Assembly: GCF_034424625.1 (NCBI RefSeq)
Contig: NZ_CP139976.1
Location: 3,038,001 to 3,102,000, forward strand
DNA: 64,000 nt
Source of the DNA: Janthinobacterium lividum
Lineage (GTDB): Bacteria; Pseudomonadota; Gammaproteobacteria; Burkholderiales; Burkholderiaceae_D
Direction: 5' to 3'
A model generated the notes under the pieces. That model did not search any database and was not told the origin of the DNA. It was given only the letters and a program-made list of their open reading frames with translations. Positions 25,898 through 33,678 of the stretch are shown piece by piece; positions within the stretch are counted from its first letter, which is position 1; every line of letters begins with the position of its first letter. Made by a program: the position numbers and the translations under genes.

Positions 25898-26383
25898 ATG
25901 CAGACAGTACGTGTTTACCAGGCCAGCGACCGCGACGCCTGCCTGGCCCTCTTCGACGGCAATACGCCGCGCTTTTTCGACCCTTCGGAGCGCGTCCGCT
26001 TTGCCGCCTGGATCGATGCAGCGGCGCAGCCCTATCTTGTCATCGAGCGCGTCATCGATGGTAACGCGCGCATCGTCGCCTGCGGCGGCCACGCCATCGA
26101 GGCGGACGGCATGACCGCCAGCCTGTCCTGGGGCATGGTGGCGCAGGATCTGCACGGCCTGGGGCTGGGCCAGGCACTGACGCAGGCGCGCCTCGATGCG
26201 ATCAGCGCCATGCCGCAGCTGACCAGTGTGACCATGAATACCAGCCAGCACACGCAGGGTTTTTATGCGCGCTTCGGCTTCGTGGCCGTGAAGGTGACGC
26301 CGGATGGCATCGGACCCGGCCTCGACCAGTGGGATATGGTTTTGCCGCTGCCGCGCGCCGGGGGCGTTGATGGAAGCCGCTGA
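25898..26383 (+). CDS. GNAT family N-acetyltransferase
   Basis: A 161-aa Gcn5-related acetyltransferase. It has the N-terminal VRVYQASDRDACLALFDGNT and the acetyl-CoA region: WGMVAQDLHGLGLGQALTQA supplies a loop with the Q/RxxGxG/A-like pattern, and NTSQHTQGFYARFGFV is the closing motif. The acceptor is unknown. The stop overlaps the start of the following flavin reductase gene by 14 bases, so the two are translationally linked. Confidence 0.85.
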   Translation: MQTVRVYQASDRDACLALFDGNTPRFFDPSERVRFAAWIDAAAQPYLVIERVIDGNARIVACGGHAIEADGMTASLSWGMVAQDLHGLGLGQALTQARLDAISAMPQLTSVTMNTSQHTQGFYARFGFVAVKVTPDGIGPGLDQWDMVLPLPRAGGVDGSR

Positions 26384-26957
26384 CCACCATATCGCCCCGG
26401 TGCCGCTGGAAAAAGCCTACCGCCTGCTCAATCACGGCCCGTCCATCCTCGTTTCGGCCCGCCATGGCGGCATCGATAACGTAATGGCCGCCGCCTGGGC
26501 CTGCGCCCTCGATTTCGCGCCGCCGAAACTGACCGTGGTGCTGGACAAGGCAACGCGCACGCGCGCGCTGGTCGAAGGCAGCGGCACGTTTGTCATCCAG
26601 GTGCCGACGGCGGCGCAGTTGCAACTGACCCACGCCGTCGGCACGCACAGCCTCGATGCGCAGCCCGATAAACTGGCGCGCGCTGGCGTGCAGCTGTTTC
26701 ACATGGACGGCGTTGATGTGCCGTTTGTGGCTGGCTGTTCCGCCTGGCTGGCCTGCCGTTTGATCCCCGAAGCGCACAACCAGACTGCGTATGACCTGTT
26801 CATCGGCGAGGTGGTGGGCGCCTGGGCCGACACGCGCGTGTTCCGCGACGGGCACTGGCATTTCGAACAGGCCGATCCATCCTGGCGCAGCCTGCACTAC
26901 ATCGCCGGCGGGCGCTTCTATGCGATCGGCGAGGCGCTCGATGCTGCCCCGAGCTGA
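26370..26957 (+). CDS. Flavin reductase-like FMN-binding split-barrel protein
   Basis: A 195-aa protein of the flavin-reductase-like family (FMN split barrel). Typical features: ILVSARHGGIDNVMAAAWACAL (opening strands with the flavin phosphate loop), PPKLTVVLDKATRTRALVEGSGTFVIQVP, and YDLFIGEVVGAWAD near the end. Such proteins reduce flavins or serve as flavoprotein oxidoreductases. The start at 26370 lies inside the acetyltransferase gene, and the stop overlaps the glycosyltransferase start region (26941), giving a compact three-gene unit. Confidence 0.85.
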   Translation: MEAADHHIAPVPLEKAYRLLNHGPSILVSARHGGIDNVMAAAWACALDFAPPKLTVVLDKATRTRALVEGSGTFVIQVPTAAQLQLTHAVGTHSLDAQPDKLARAGVQLFHMDGVDVPFVAGCSAWLACRLIPEAHNQTAYDLFIGEVVGAWADTRVFRDGHWHFEQADPSWRSLHYIAGGRFYAIGEALDAAPS

Positions 26958-28238
26958 TCTGCTGGCGGGCCAGGTCGCCACCACGCCGCTCGTCATCGTC
27001 GCCAGCAGCGGCACCGGCGGCGACATGCAGCCGTTTATCGCACTGGCGCAGGGTTTGCAGCAACGGGGGCGGCGCGTGCTGCTGCTGGTGCCGGGCTGGC
27101 AGGAAGCGGCCGCGCAAGCCTCGCGGCTGCCATATCGCACCTTCGGCAGCGAGGAAGAGGGCCAGGCCATGCTGGGCGACCCCGGCCTGTGGGATGAGCG
27201 CAAGGGCTGGGGTGTGGTGTGGAATGGCCTCGTGCCGCACCTGGGCGCCGTGCGCGACGTCGTGCAAGGCTTGCCGGCCGATGAGGCTTGCGTGGTGCTG
27301 TGCCATCCCATCCTCGTGCCGATGGCGGCCCTGGCGCGCTCCGCGCGGCCGGACTTGCGCATCGTCGCGGCGTATCTGGCGCCATCGAACCTGTGCAGCA
27401 GCCATGATTTCCTGACAGCCGGCTCCTTGCGCATTCCCGCCTGGGTGCCGCTGGCCTGGCGCCAGGCACTGTGGCGCATGATCCACCGCGGCATGATCGA
27501 TCCGGTCATGCTGCCTGGCCTGAACGGCGCGCGCGCAGCACGGCTTGCCGCCGGAAGCGCATTTTTTTTGCACACATGCTGGCCGCGCCGGACGCGTCGC
27601 TCGGCTTGTTTCCCGCGTGGTTCGCCGCCCCGCAGGCGGACTGGCCGCCGCACTTCGCGCAAGCCGATTTCACCGGCGCCGCCATGCATGGCGCTGCAGC
27701 GCTGCCACCGGAGCTGGAACGTTTTCTGGACGAGGGCGAGCCGCCCATCGTGTTTACGCCCGGTACCGGGCACCAGCACGCGCAGCGCTATTTCAGCATC
27801 GCCCTCGCAGTCTTGCGGCGGCTGGGACGGCGCGGCCTGTTCCTCACGCCCCATGCGGCGCAACTGCCGCAGCGCATGCCGGCCAGCGTCATGTGGCAGG
27901 CGCACGCACCGTTTGCGGCGCTATTGCCGCGCGTGGCGGCCGTGGTGCACCATGGCGGCATCGGCACCAGCGCGGACGCCTTCCGCGCTGGTATCCCGCA
28001 ACTGATCGTGCCGTTCGCGTACGACCAGTTCGACAATGGTTGGCGCGCCAAACGGCTCGGTGTGGGGGATGTCTTGCTGGCCAGGCGCCTGTCGGCGGGG
28101 AGCATGCAGCGGCAGCTGGCGCGCCTGCTCGCCGCGCCCGAGGTCAAGCTGGCGTGCGGCGAGGTGGCCCGCCAGATGGGGCAGGGGCTCGAATCAGCGC
28201 GCCTGCTGGATCACGTCGAAGCGGCCCTGGCCGCTTAG
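26941..28238 (+). pseudogene. GT1-family glycosyltransferase split by a frameshift at a T8 tract
   Basis: A UDP-glycosyltransferase (MGT/rhamnosyltransferase style) read in two frames. The first part runs from ATG 26941 to about 27570 with the nucleotide-fold start LVIVASSGTGGDMQPFIALA. The second part continues in the -1 frame with LGLFPAWFAAPQADWPPHF, then the donor-binding region VFTPGTGHQHAQRYF and VVHHGGIGTSADAFRAGIPQ, to the stop at 28238. The switch falls on eight T residues at 27562-27569; one more T would restore a single frame of about 432 codons. It may be a sequencing error, a true mutation, phase variation, or -1 slippage at the run. Both halves keep conserved motifs, so decay is recent if real. 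Confidence 0.8.
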
Positions 28239-28258
28239 TCTGCCTGGGGAATGCTGCG

Positions 28259-29191
28259 CTAGGTATCGTCGAGGGCGATGACCCGGTCGTTTGCGCCGGG
28301 CACGCAGCCGTCGGCGATCGGTTCCCAGCCCCGATGCACCACCACCCGCTTGCCGTCGTGGCAGATTTCCACGCGCTCGCTGGCGGGCAGGCGCTGGCGC
28401 GCGAATGCTTCCAGACTGGCCGGCAGGCTCGTTTCCAGCTGCATCGTGCCGATGGCTTCCGGCGGGTGGTCGTCCATGTGCACGAGGGGCACGAAGATCG
28501 AGCCGAGCATCAGCCAGCGCGCACCCACGTCCACGGGGGCGGGCGCATAGGGCGCGGCGCGCAGCCAGTCCTGGGCGCGCGCGCGCAAGTCGCTGCCGGC
28601 GGCCAGCTCACCCCAGGCCGAGGCCAGCAATTCCACCACCCACTGATTGCAATTCTGGTATTTCAGGCTGAAGGCATACGCGTTGGCGCTGTAGCGGCCC
28701 GCCAGCAACTGCTGCACGCGCACGGGGTCGAGCAGGGCGCGGCGCAGGTGCGGCACGGTTTCGGCCGGCAGTTTCACGAGCGAGATGTAGCCCAGCGCCG
28801 GGTTTTCCGTGCCCATGGCGAAACCGGCCGTGCCCTGGTCGAAGATGCGCGGGCGGCCCTCGTCGCAGGCGTAGTACAGCTGGCGCGCGGACCAGCCGCT
28901 GTCGTTGTCGTGGCGCCAGGCCAGTGCCGCATGCGAATAGCGGATGCCGAAGCGGGCCAGGTCCAGGCCGGAGCGGCTGATCAGGGCCACGCTGCCTTCG
29001 CTGGCGGCCAGTTCCTCGCGCACGACGGCGGCAAAGCGCAACAGGCGATCCTGTTCCGTGGCCGTGAGTTCCTGTGCGCGGTCGCAAAAACGCGAGGAGG
29101 CGAGCGAGGTGCCCGCCTGGGCGGCGCCCATGCTGAAGATGGCGCAAACGCCCAGCATCAGCGCCGGGCGGCGCGGGATAAAACGAATCAA
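28259..29191 (-). CDS. DUF2145 exported protein
   Basis: A 310-aa exported protein with a signal peptide (ALMLGVCAIFSMGAAQA, cut near residue 26). The mature part matches the DUF2145 family: RYSHAALAWRHD near 85, WSARQLYYACDEG, YISLVKLP, and YQNCNQWVVELLASAWG near 178. The Ser-His and Asn-Cys-Asn-Gln-Trp pattern recalls papain-like NlpC/P60 or DUF830 hydrolases, so a periplasmic amidase or peptidase role is possible (inference). It overlaps the upstream gene by four bases and is evidently co-translated with it. Confidence 0.83.
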   Translation of the reverse strand: MIRFIPRRPALMLGVCAIFSMGAAQAGTSLASSRFCDRAQELTATEQDRLLRFAAVVREELAASEGSVALISRSGLDLARFGIRYSHAALAWRHDNDSGWSARQLYYACDEGRPRIFDQGTAGFAMGTENPALGYISLVKLPAETVPHLRRALLDPVRVQQLLAGRYSANAYAFSLKYQNCNQWVVELLASAWGELAAGSDLRARAQDWLRAAPYAPAPVDVGARWLMLGSIFVPLVHMDDHPPEAIGTMQLETSLPASLEAFARQRLPASERVEICHDGKRVVVHRGWEPIADGCVPGANDRVIALDDT

Positions 29192-29637
29192 AGGCTGACG
29201 GGACGCGTGGCCATTTCGCCGTACCAGTCGTCGGCCAGCACGAGGAAGAAGGCGGCGCGCGTGTCGTTGCGCGAGAATTCAATGCCGTAGGCGCGGTTTT
29301 GCGCATGCACCACGTCGCCCTGCGCCAGCTGCTGCTTGTCGAGCGCCGCTTGCGGCAAGTCCAGCACCAGCGGCGTTGCCGTGGCGTCGGCCTGCATGGT
29401 CAGGCGCGTCATGCCGTCGCGGCCCGGCACGGCGGCCACGTCAATGATGCGGTAGGGGCCATTGGCCACCTTGTTGTCGCGCGAGGAGCTGTTGCTCGAA
29501 CCGTTGAGCGAGTCGGAAATGCTGCCGCTCGACTGGGAGCCGGCGCTGGAGGCCGAGGAAACGAAGCTGTCGGCGTTGGCGTTGCACGCCATGGTCAGAG
29601 CTGCGGCCAGGCCGAGCATGCGTAAGGAGGTAGTCAA
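29188..29637 (-). CDS. Exported serine-rich protein coupled to the DUF2145 gene
   Basis: A 149-aa exported protein. Signal peptide MTTSLRMLGLAAALTMACNANA, then an unusual low-complexity stretch of about 30 residues, mostly Ser, Gly and Asn (SSASSAGSQSSGSISDSLNG), then a compact beta-rich domain (YRIIDVAAVPGRDGMTRLTM and LPQAALDKQQLAQGDVV). A cysteine near the signal end is not a clear lipobox. Its stop overlaps the DUF2145 start by four bases, so the two act together, probably as a secreted pair. Family not recognised by name. Confidence 0.75.
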   Translation of the reverse strand: MTTSLRMLGLAAALTMACNANADSFVSSASSAGSQSSGSISDSLNGSSNSSSRDNKVANGPYRIIDVAAVPGRDGMTRLTMQADATATPLVLDLPQAALDKQQLAQGDVVHAQNRAYGIEFSRNDTRAAFFLVLADDWYGEMATRPVSL

Positions 29638-29711
29638 GGCAGTTTTCCAGTGGACATCAATGAAAGCGGACCGGGTCCATCCCGGCCTGCGCCATCATAG
29701 CAGATCGGCCA

Positions 29712-30659
29712 TCAGCTGAGCAGCACCTCGATCAGGCCCTTTGCTTCGGCCGACGGCTGCGTGCGCAGCGCCTGCAGCACGGGATCGTGTTCCAGGTAGG
29801 CTTGCAGCTGCGCGCTGACGGTGATGCCGGCCTGCGGCAGTGGCGAAGGAACGGGTGCCAGCGCCTTGGCCAGCAGCAGGGTGTCGCGCAAGCCCTCGGG
29901 CGGCAGCATGATGGTCGAGCCGGGCAAGGTATTGACGGCATCGGCCACCGGCTGCGGCACGCCCAGCTGGCGCATCAGCGCGCGGCCGATCACTTCCAGG
30001 GCGGACGCCATCTGCGTTTCCAGGTGGGCGTACAGGCCCGGGGTCTTGTCGGCCTGGGCCAGTAAATAAAAGCCGGCCACTTCATGCACGATGCCGGCAA
30101 ACAGCGCCGTATCGGCATCCGTATGCGTGACGGCGCTGGCCAGCCCATGCGCCAGCGCCGCCACGTGCACGGTGTGCGCCCACAACTGGGTGGCGCGGGC
30201 GCGCAAGGCGTCGTCGCGGATGCCCGCGTTCAGCTGGCGGATGACGGCCGCCGTCGCCAGCGAATACAGGTTACGGTGTCCCAGCCGCTCGACGGCGGCG
30301 CGCACGCTGGTGATGGCGGGCGTATGGCCGGGCGAGAACAGGGCCGAATTGGCCAGCGCCACGGCGCGCGCCGACAAGGTCGGTTCGCACAGCAGCAGCC
30401 GGCTGATATCGGCCGAGTGGCAATCCGGGTTGGCCAGTTCCTTTTGCAGGAGTAAGGCCGTATTGATGCTGGTGGGAAAGGCCAGGGTTTCCGTTTCGGC
30501 GCTGGCCAAAAGTTGCGCCAGGCTGCTGAGCGTGTTGACGTGCATGGGTAGGGAAGCGAGAAGTAGCAATGTCTGCATATTATCAGGCAATGCGGCCTGC
30601 ATGGCGTCCGCCTGCCTTTCCTGCGAAACAAGTTGCGCATCGGCCGCGCATCGGTCCAT
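29712..30659 (-). CDS. HDOD domain protein
   Basis: A 315-aa cytoplasmic protein with an HDOD domain (about 55-260), a relative of HD phosphohydrolases that lacks the metal-binding His-Asp and acts as a signalling scaffold. Supporting phrases: FPTSINTALLLQKELANPD, LLLCEPTLSARAVALANSAL, AVERLGHRNLYSLATAAVIR and FAGIVHEVAGFYLLAQ. The C-terminal 60 residues have no clear assignment. ATG 30659 is used, but it lacks a strong ribosome site; starts at 30602 or 30578 are possible. It is monocistronic. Members often work in c-di-GMP or motility signalling; no partner is seen here. Confidence 0.85.
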   Translation of the reverse strand: MDRCAADAQLVSQERQADAMQAALPDNMQTLLLLASLPMHVNTLSSLAQLLASAETETLAFPTSINTALLLQKELANPDCHSADISRLLLCEPTLSARAVALANSALFSPGHTPAITSVRAAVERLGHRNLYSLATAAVIRQLNAGIRDDALRARATQLWAHTVHVAALAHGLASAVTHTDADTALFAGIVHEVAGFYLLAQADKTPGLYAHLETQMASALEVIGRALMRQLGVPQPVADAVNTLPGSTIMLPPEGLRDTLLLAKALAPVPSPLPQAGITVSAQLQAYLEHDPVLQALRTQPSAEAKGLIEVLLS

Positions 30660-30813
30660 TCATCAGCCCAGCTTATAGGTCCTAGTGGCTTTGCGCCGCT
30701 AATCAGCGCGGGCCAGCGCTGTTAAGCTTGTATGGCCAGGACAGGCGAAGCCGGCTGCCCGGCGGCACGCCCATTCCGGGAGCCGATCTTACCGGCAAGA
30801 AAGGAAAACGCAC

Positions 30814-31305
30814 ATGCATCGATACGCCGCGGCACTCTTGCCGCTTTGCCTGCCCGCCGGGGCCGTTTCTGCCTCCGCGTCTGCCGAGGCCGCTGCCACG
30901 CACGCCGCCGTCACCGTCACGCGCGCCGCCGCCATGCCCACCATCACGGGCGACGCCGCCTATTTCACGGGCACGGTCGAAGTTGACGCCATGTTCCAGC
31001 GGCCGTCTCCGGCCCGCGTGGGCGGCGGCATCGTCACCTTTGCGCCCGGCGCCCGCACGGCCTGGCATACGCATCCATTGGGTCAGACCCTGATCGTCAC
31101 GCAAGGCAGTGGCTGGGTGCAGCACTGGCAGGGCCCGCTGCAGGCGCTGGCGGTCGGTGACGTGGCGTGGATACCGCCCGGCGTCAAGCACTGGCATGGC
31201 GCCACGGCCACGTCCGCCATGCAGCATGTTGCGATTGCGGAGGCGCAAGATGGCACGGCGGTGACGTGGCTGGAGCAGGTGGCGGATGACAGCTACCTCA
31301 GATAG
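30814..31305 (+). CDS. Exported cupin-domain protein
   Basis: A 163-aa protein with an N-terminal signal-like segment (MHRYAAALLPLCLPAGAVSASASA) and a single cupin barrel like YP_-type (R)-mandelonitrile-lyase or carboxymuconolactone-associated cupins. Metal-binding residues are visible: His-x-His in ARTAWHTHPLGQ near 92, and the later WIPPGVKHWHGATATSAM near 130 with the third His. The substrate is unknown. It has a good AAGGAAA ribosome site. Its stop codon abuts the end of the convergent LysR gene. Confidence 0.82.
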   Translation: MHRYAAALLPLCLPAGAVSASASAEAAATHAAVTVTRAAAMPTITGDAAYFTGTVEVDAMFQRPSPARVGGGIVTFAPGARTAWHTHPLGQTLIVTQGSGWVQHWQGPLQALAVGDVAWIPPGVKHWHGATATSAMQHVAIAEAQDGTAVTWLEQVADDSYLR

Positions 31306-32199
31306 TCAGGGCTGCCCGCCGGGCGCCAGGATCTCCAGGAAAGCCGCCACCAGGCGGCTTTTTTCATCGGCCCGCGTAACGGCCACCACCGTGGTGCTGG
31401 TGGCGATATCGTCCACGGGCAAGAAGACCACATCGGTGCGGTTGTTTTCCGCGATCGAGCGGGCCACAAGAGTGGCGCCCAGGCCGGCGGCCACCAGCGA
31501 CAGGGCGGTGTAGATTTCCACGGCTGAATACGCCACGGCCGGCTCGGCGCCCGCCGCCTTCAGCGCGGCGACAATCTGCTGGCCAAACGGGCTGATCGGA
31601 TCTTTCGGATACAGGATGAAGGGAATGTCCGCCAGTTCGGCTGCGCGCAGCGATGTCCGTCCCGCCAGTCGATGGTGCAGGGGCAGGGCGGCCACCAGCG
31701 GGTCGTCCAGTGTGACCGCGTGACACAGGTCGGGCGGCGCTTCGCAGGGACCGATGAAGCGCGACAGGCCAATATCGATGCGCCCCTGGCGCAGCTGCGC
31801 CGGCTGGTATTCGGACAGCGCCTCGACCAGGTCCAGCTGCACTTGGGGATAGGCGGCGCGAAATTGCCGGATGGCCCGCGGCAGCACGGAAAATGTGGCC
31901 GAGCGAGTAAATGCGATGCCCAGCCAGCCGTGGCTGCCCGTCGCCAGCCCCTTGGCCTCGTCGTCCAGGCGCGCCGTCTGCTGCAGCAGCTCCTTGGCGC
32001 GCGGATAGAAAAACCGGCCCAGCGGCGTCGGCTCCATGGGTCGGCGCGAACGGTCGAACAGCTCGCCGCCCAGGTGGGTTTCCAGCTGCCCCAGCTGCAT
32101 GCTGATGGCCGTCGGCGCCACGTGCAGGCGCTCGGCCGCGTGCGCGGCGCTGCCCGCTTCCACCACCTCGCAAAAATACCGCAACTGTCTTAAGTTCAT
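31306..32199 (-). CDS. LysR regulator of the RraA/MFS cluster
   Basis: A 297-aa LysR-type regulator in the CbbR/NAC-like style. HTH at 1-60 (GSAAHAAERLHVAPTAISMQL), effector domain about 90-290 with LGIAFTRSATFSVLPRAIR. The start at 32199 (MNLRQLRYF) is the normal LysR start; an earlier ATG adds seven unneeded residues. Divergent from two RraA-family genes and an anion transporter, which it most probably controls in response to the imported acid. Confidence 0.9.
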   Translation of the reverse strand: MNLRQLRYFCEVVEAGSAAHAAERLHVAPTAISMQLGQLETHLGGELFDRSRRPMEPTPLGRFFYPRAKELLQQTARLDDEAKGLATGSHGWLGIAFTRSATFSVLPRAIRQFRAAYPQVQLDLVEALSEYQPAQLRQGRIDIGLSRFIGPCEAPPDLCHAVTLDDPLVAALPLHHRLAGRTSLRAAELADIPFILYPKDPISPFGQQIVAALKAAGAEPAVAYSAVEIYTALSLVAAGLGATLVARSIAENNRTDVVFLPVDDIATSTTVVAVTRADEKSRLVAAFLEILAPGGQP

Positions 32200-32216
32200 T
32201 TTTATTGATTTAAGAG

Positions 32217-32240
32217 TCAATAATCGATGTTTGATATTGA
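32217..32240. promoter_or_regulatory. Imperfect palindrome, candidate LysR site
   Basis: tcaataatc (32217-32225) and gatattga (32233-32240) form an imperfect inverted repeat in the 93-base region between the LysR gene and the first RraA gene. It fits the position of a LysR recognition site. Not verified by a second copy. Confidence 0.4.
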
Positions 32241-32292
32241 AAACACTTTATATGAAACTGAGTTCCACGACAACAAGATCTGGAGACGTTTC

Positions 32293-32958
32293 ATGGAAGA
32301 CAGTGTATTCACGCAGGCGCGGGGCTTGAGCAGCGCGGAAGTGTCGGACGCGCTCGACTATTTCGGCTTGCCCGGCAGCGTGCCCGGCATCGTTCCCGTG
32401 GCCGGACCGCAGCGCCTGTTCGGCCCCGCCTTCACCGTGCGTTTCGCCCCCATCGACAGCCAGTGCCCCGGCACGGTGGGCGATTACCTCGACGATATTC
32501 CTGCTGGCGCCATTGCCGTGCTCGATAACACCGGCCGCGGCGATTGCACTGTGTGGGGCGGCATCATGAGCCAGCTGGCGGCGCACCGCAGCGTGGCGGG
32601 CACGGTCATCGATGGCGTGTGCCGCGACACGGCGGAAGCGGACACCGCCGGCTACCCGCTGTTTGCGCTGGGACATTTCATGCGCACCGGCAAGGACCGG
32701 GTACAGGTGGACGCCGTCGGCGCCCCCGTCAGCCTGGCCGGCGTGCGCGTGGCGCCAGGTGACATCGTCGTGGCCGACCAGGATGGCGTCGTCATCGTGC
32801 CGGCGGGCAGGGCACATGCGGTGTTCCAGCGCGCCCTGGCCATGCAGGCGGTCGAACACGCCATCGTCGCCGCCGCGCTGGACGGCATGTCCCTGCGCGA
32901 CGCGCGGCGCCAGTTCGGCTATCACACCTTGCAGCGCAAGCCCGTGCCCGCCGCCTGA
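32293..32958 (+). CDS. RraA-family aldolase-like protein (first of two)
   Basis: A 221-aa member of the RraA/4-hydroxy-4-methyl-2-oxoglutarate (HMG) aldolase family. It has SSAEVSDALDYFG near the start and the substrate-loop pattern TVIDGVCRDTAEADTAGYPLF near 105-125, with the catalytic Arg-Asp. VAPGDIVVADQDGVVIVP binds the metal region. Enzymes of this kind cleave 4-hydroxy-2-oxo-diacids to pyruvate plus an oxoacid. The start at 32293 is chosen over the upstream 32227 because the latter would place the LysR site in the coding region. First of a probable three-gene operon. Confidence 0.82.
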   Translation: MEDSVFTQARGLSSAEVSDALDYFGLPGSVPGIVPVAGPQRLFGPAFTVRFAPIDSQCPGTVGDYLDDIPAGAIAVLDNTGRGDCTVWGGIMSQLAAHRSVAGTVIDGVCRDTAEADTAGYPLFALGHFMRTGKDRVQVDAVGAPVSLAGVRVAPGDIVVADQDGVVIVPAGRAHAVFQRALAMQAVEHAIVAAALDGMSLRDARRQFGYHTLQRKPVPAA

Positions 32959-32994
32959 AGCAAGTCATCTTCCCCACTTACCTGAAAGCACACC

Positions 32995-33642
32995 ATGGAT
33001 CAGACTGTTTCCATTGCCACCCTGCACGCCCTGCGCCAGCTGGGCGCGGCCACCATCTATGAAGCGCAGGGCGCGAAAGGCGCGCTCGACAGCGGCATCA
33101 AGCCGATTGCGCCCGGCATGCGCCTGGCCGGCCCCGCCCTGACCGTCGATACGCGGCCGGCCGATAACCTGATGCTGCACTACGCCATGCTCAAGGCCCG
33201 GCCCGGCGACGTGCTGGTGGTCGACGCCAAGGGTTTCATGGAAGCGGGCGTGTGGGGCGACGTGTTTACCGAGCAAGCGCAGCGGATCGGCCTGGCCGGC
33301 CTGGTGATCCACGGCGCCGTGCGCGACGCGGCCGCCATGACACAGGCCGGCTTTCCCGTCTTTAGCAGGGGCCTGTCGATCAAGGGCACGGGCAAGCACC
33401 AGCCGGGGCGCCTCAACGTGACCATCACCATCGGCGACGTTGGCATCGATCCCGGCGACATCATCGTCGGCGACCAGGATGGCGTGGTGGTGGTGCGGCG
33501 CCACGAGGTGGACGACGTGCTGCTGAAAAGCCGCCAGCGCGAAGAGAAGGAAGCGCAATTCCGCCAGCAGATCCGAGACGGCGCCACGACCGTCGAACTG
33601 CTGGGCCTGGACGAGACGCTGCGCCGGCTGCAGCTGGGCTGA
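32995..33642 (+). CDS. RraA-family aldolase (4-carboxy-4-hydroxy-2-oxoadipate aldolase-like)
   Basis: A 215-aa RraA-family protein of the HMG/CHA aldolase group. It has the core phrases RLAGPALTVDTRPADNL near 42, GLVIHGAVRDAAAMTQAGFP near 100 with the Arg-Asp pair, and VDPGDIIVGDQDGVVVVRR-like sequence near 150 (written GIDPGDIIVGDQDGVVVV here). The C-terminal helix (EEKEAQFRQQIRDG) is typical. It is only distantly related to the gene before it; two different RraA copies next to a transporter suggest two steps or a hetero-oligomer in the breakdown of a hydroxy-diacid. Confidence 0.86.
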   Translation: MDQTVSIATLHALRQLGAATIYEAQGAKGALDSGIKPIAPGMRLAGPALTVDTRPADNLMLHYAMLKARPGDVLVVDAKGFMEAGVWGDVFTEQAQRIGLAGLVIHGAVRDAAAMTQAGFPVFSRGLSIKGTGKHQPGRLNVTITIGDVGIDPGDIIVGDQDGVVVVRRHEVDDVLLKSRQREEKEAQFRQQIRDGATTVELLGLDETLRRLQLG

Positions 33643-33678
33643 TACGCGAACACCACTATAAAAACCAGGAGACACCCC

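Noticed and set aside
27545..29290. A 581-codon plus-strand frame after the glycosyltransferase
   Set aside because: It overlaps the second half of the glycosyltransferase in the wrong frame and then runs antisense through the DUF2145 gene.
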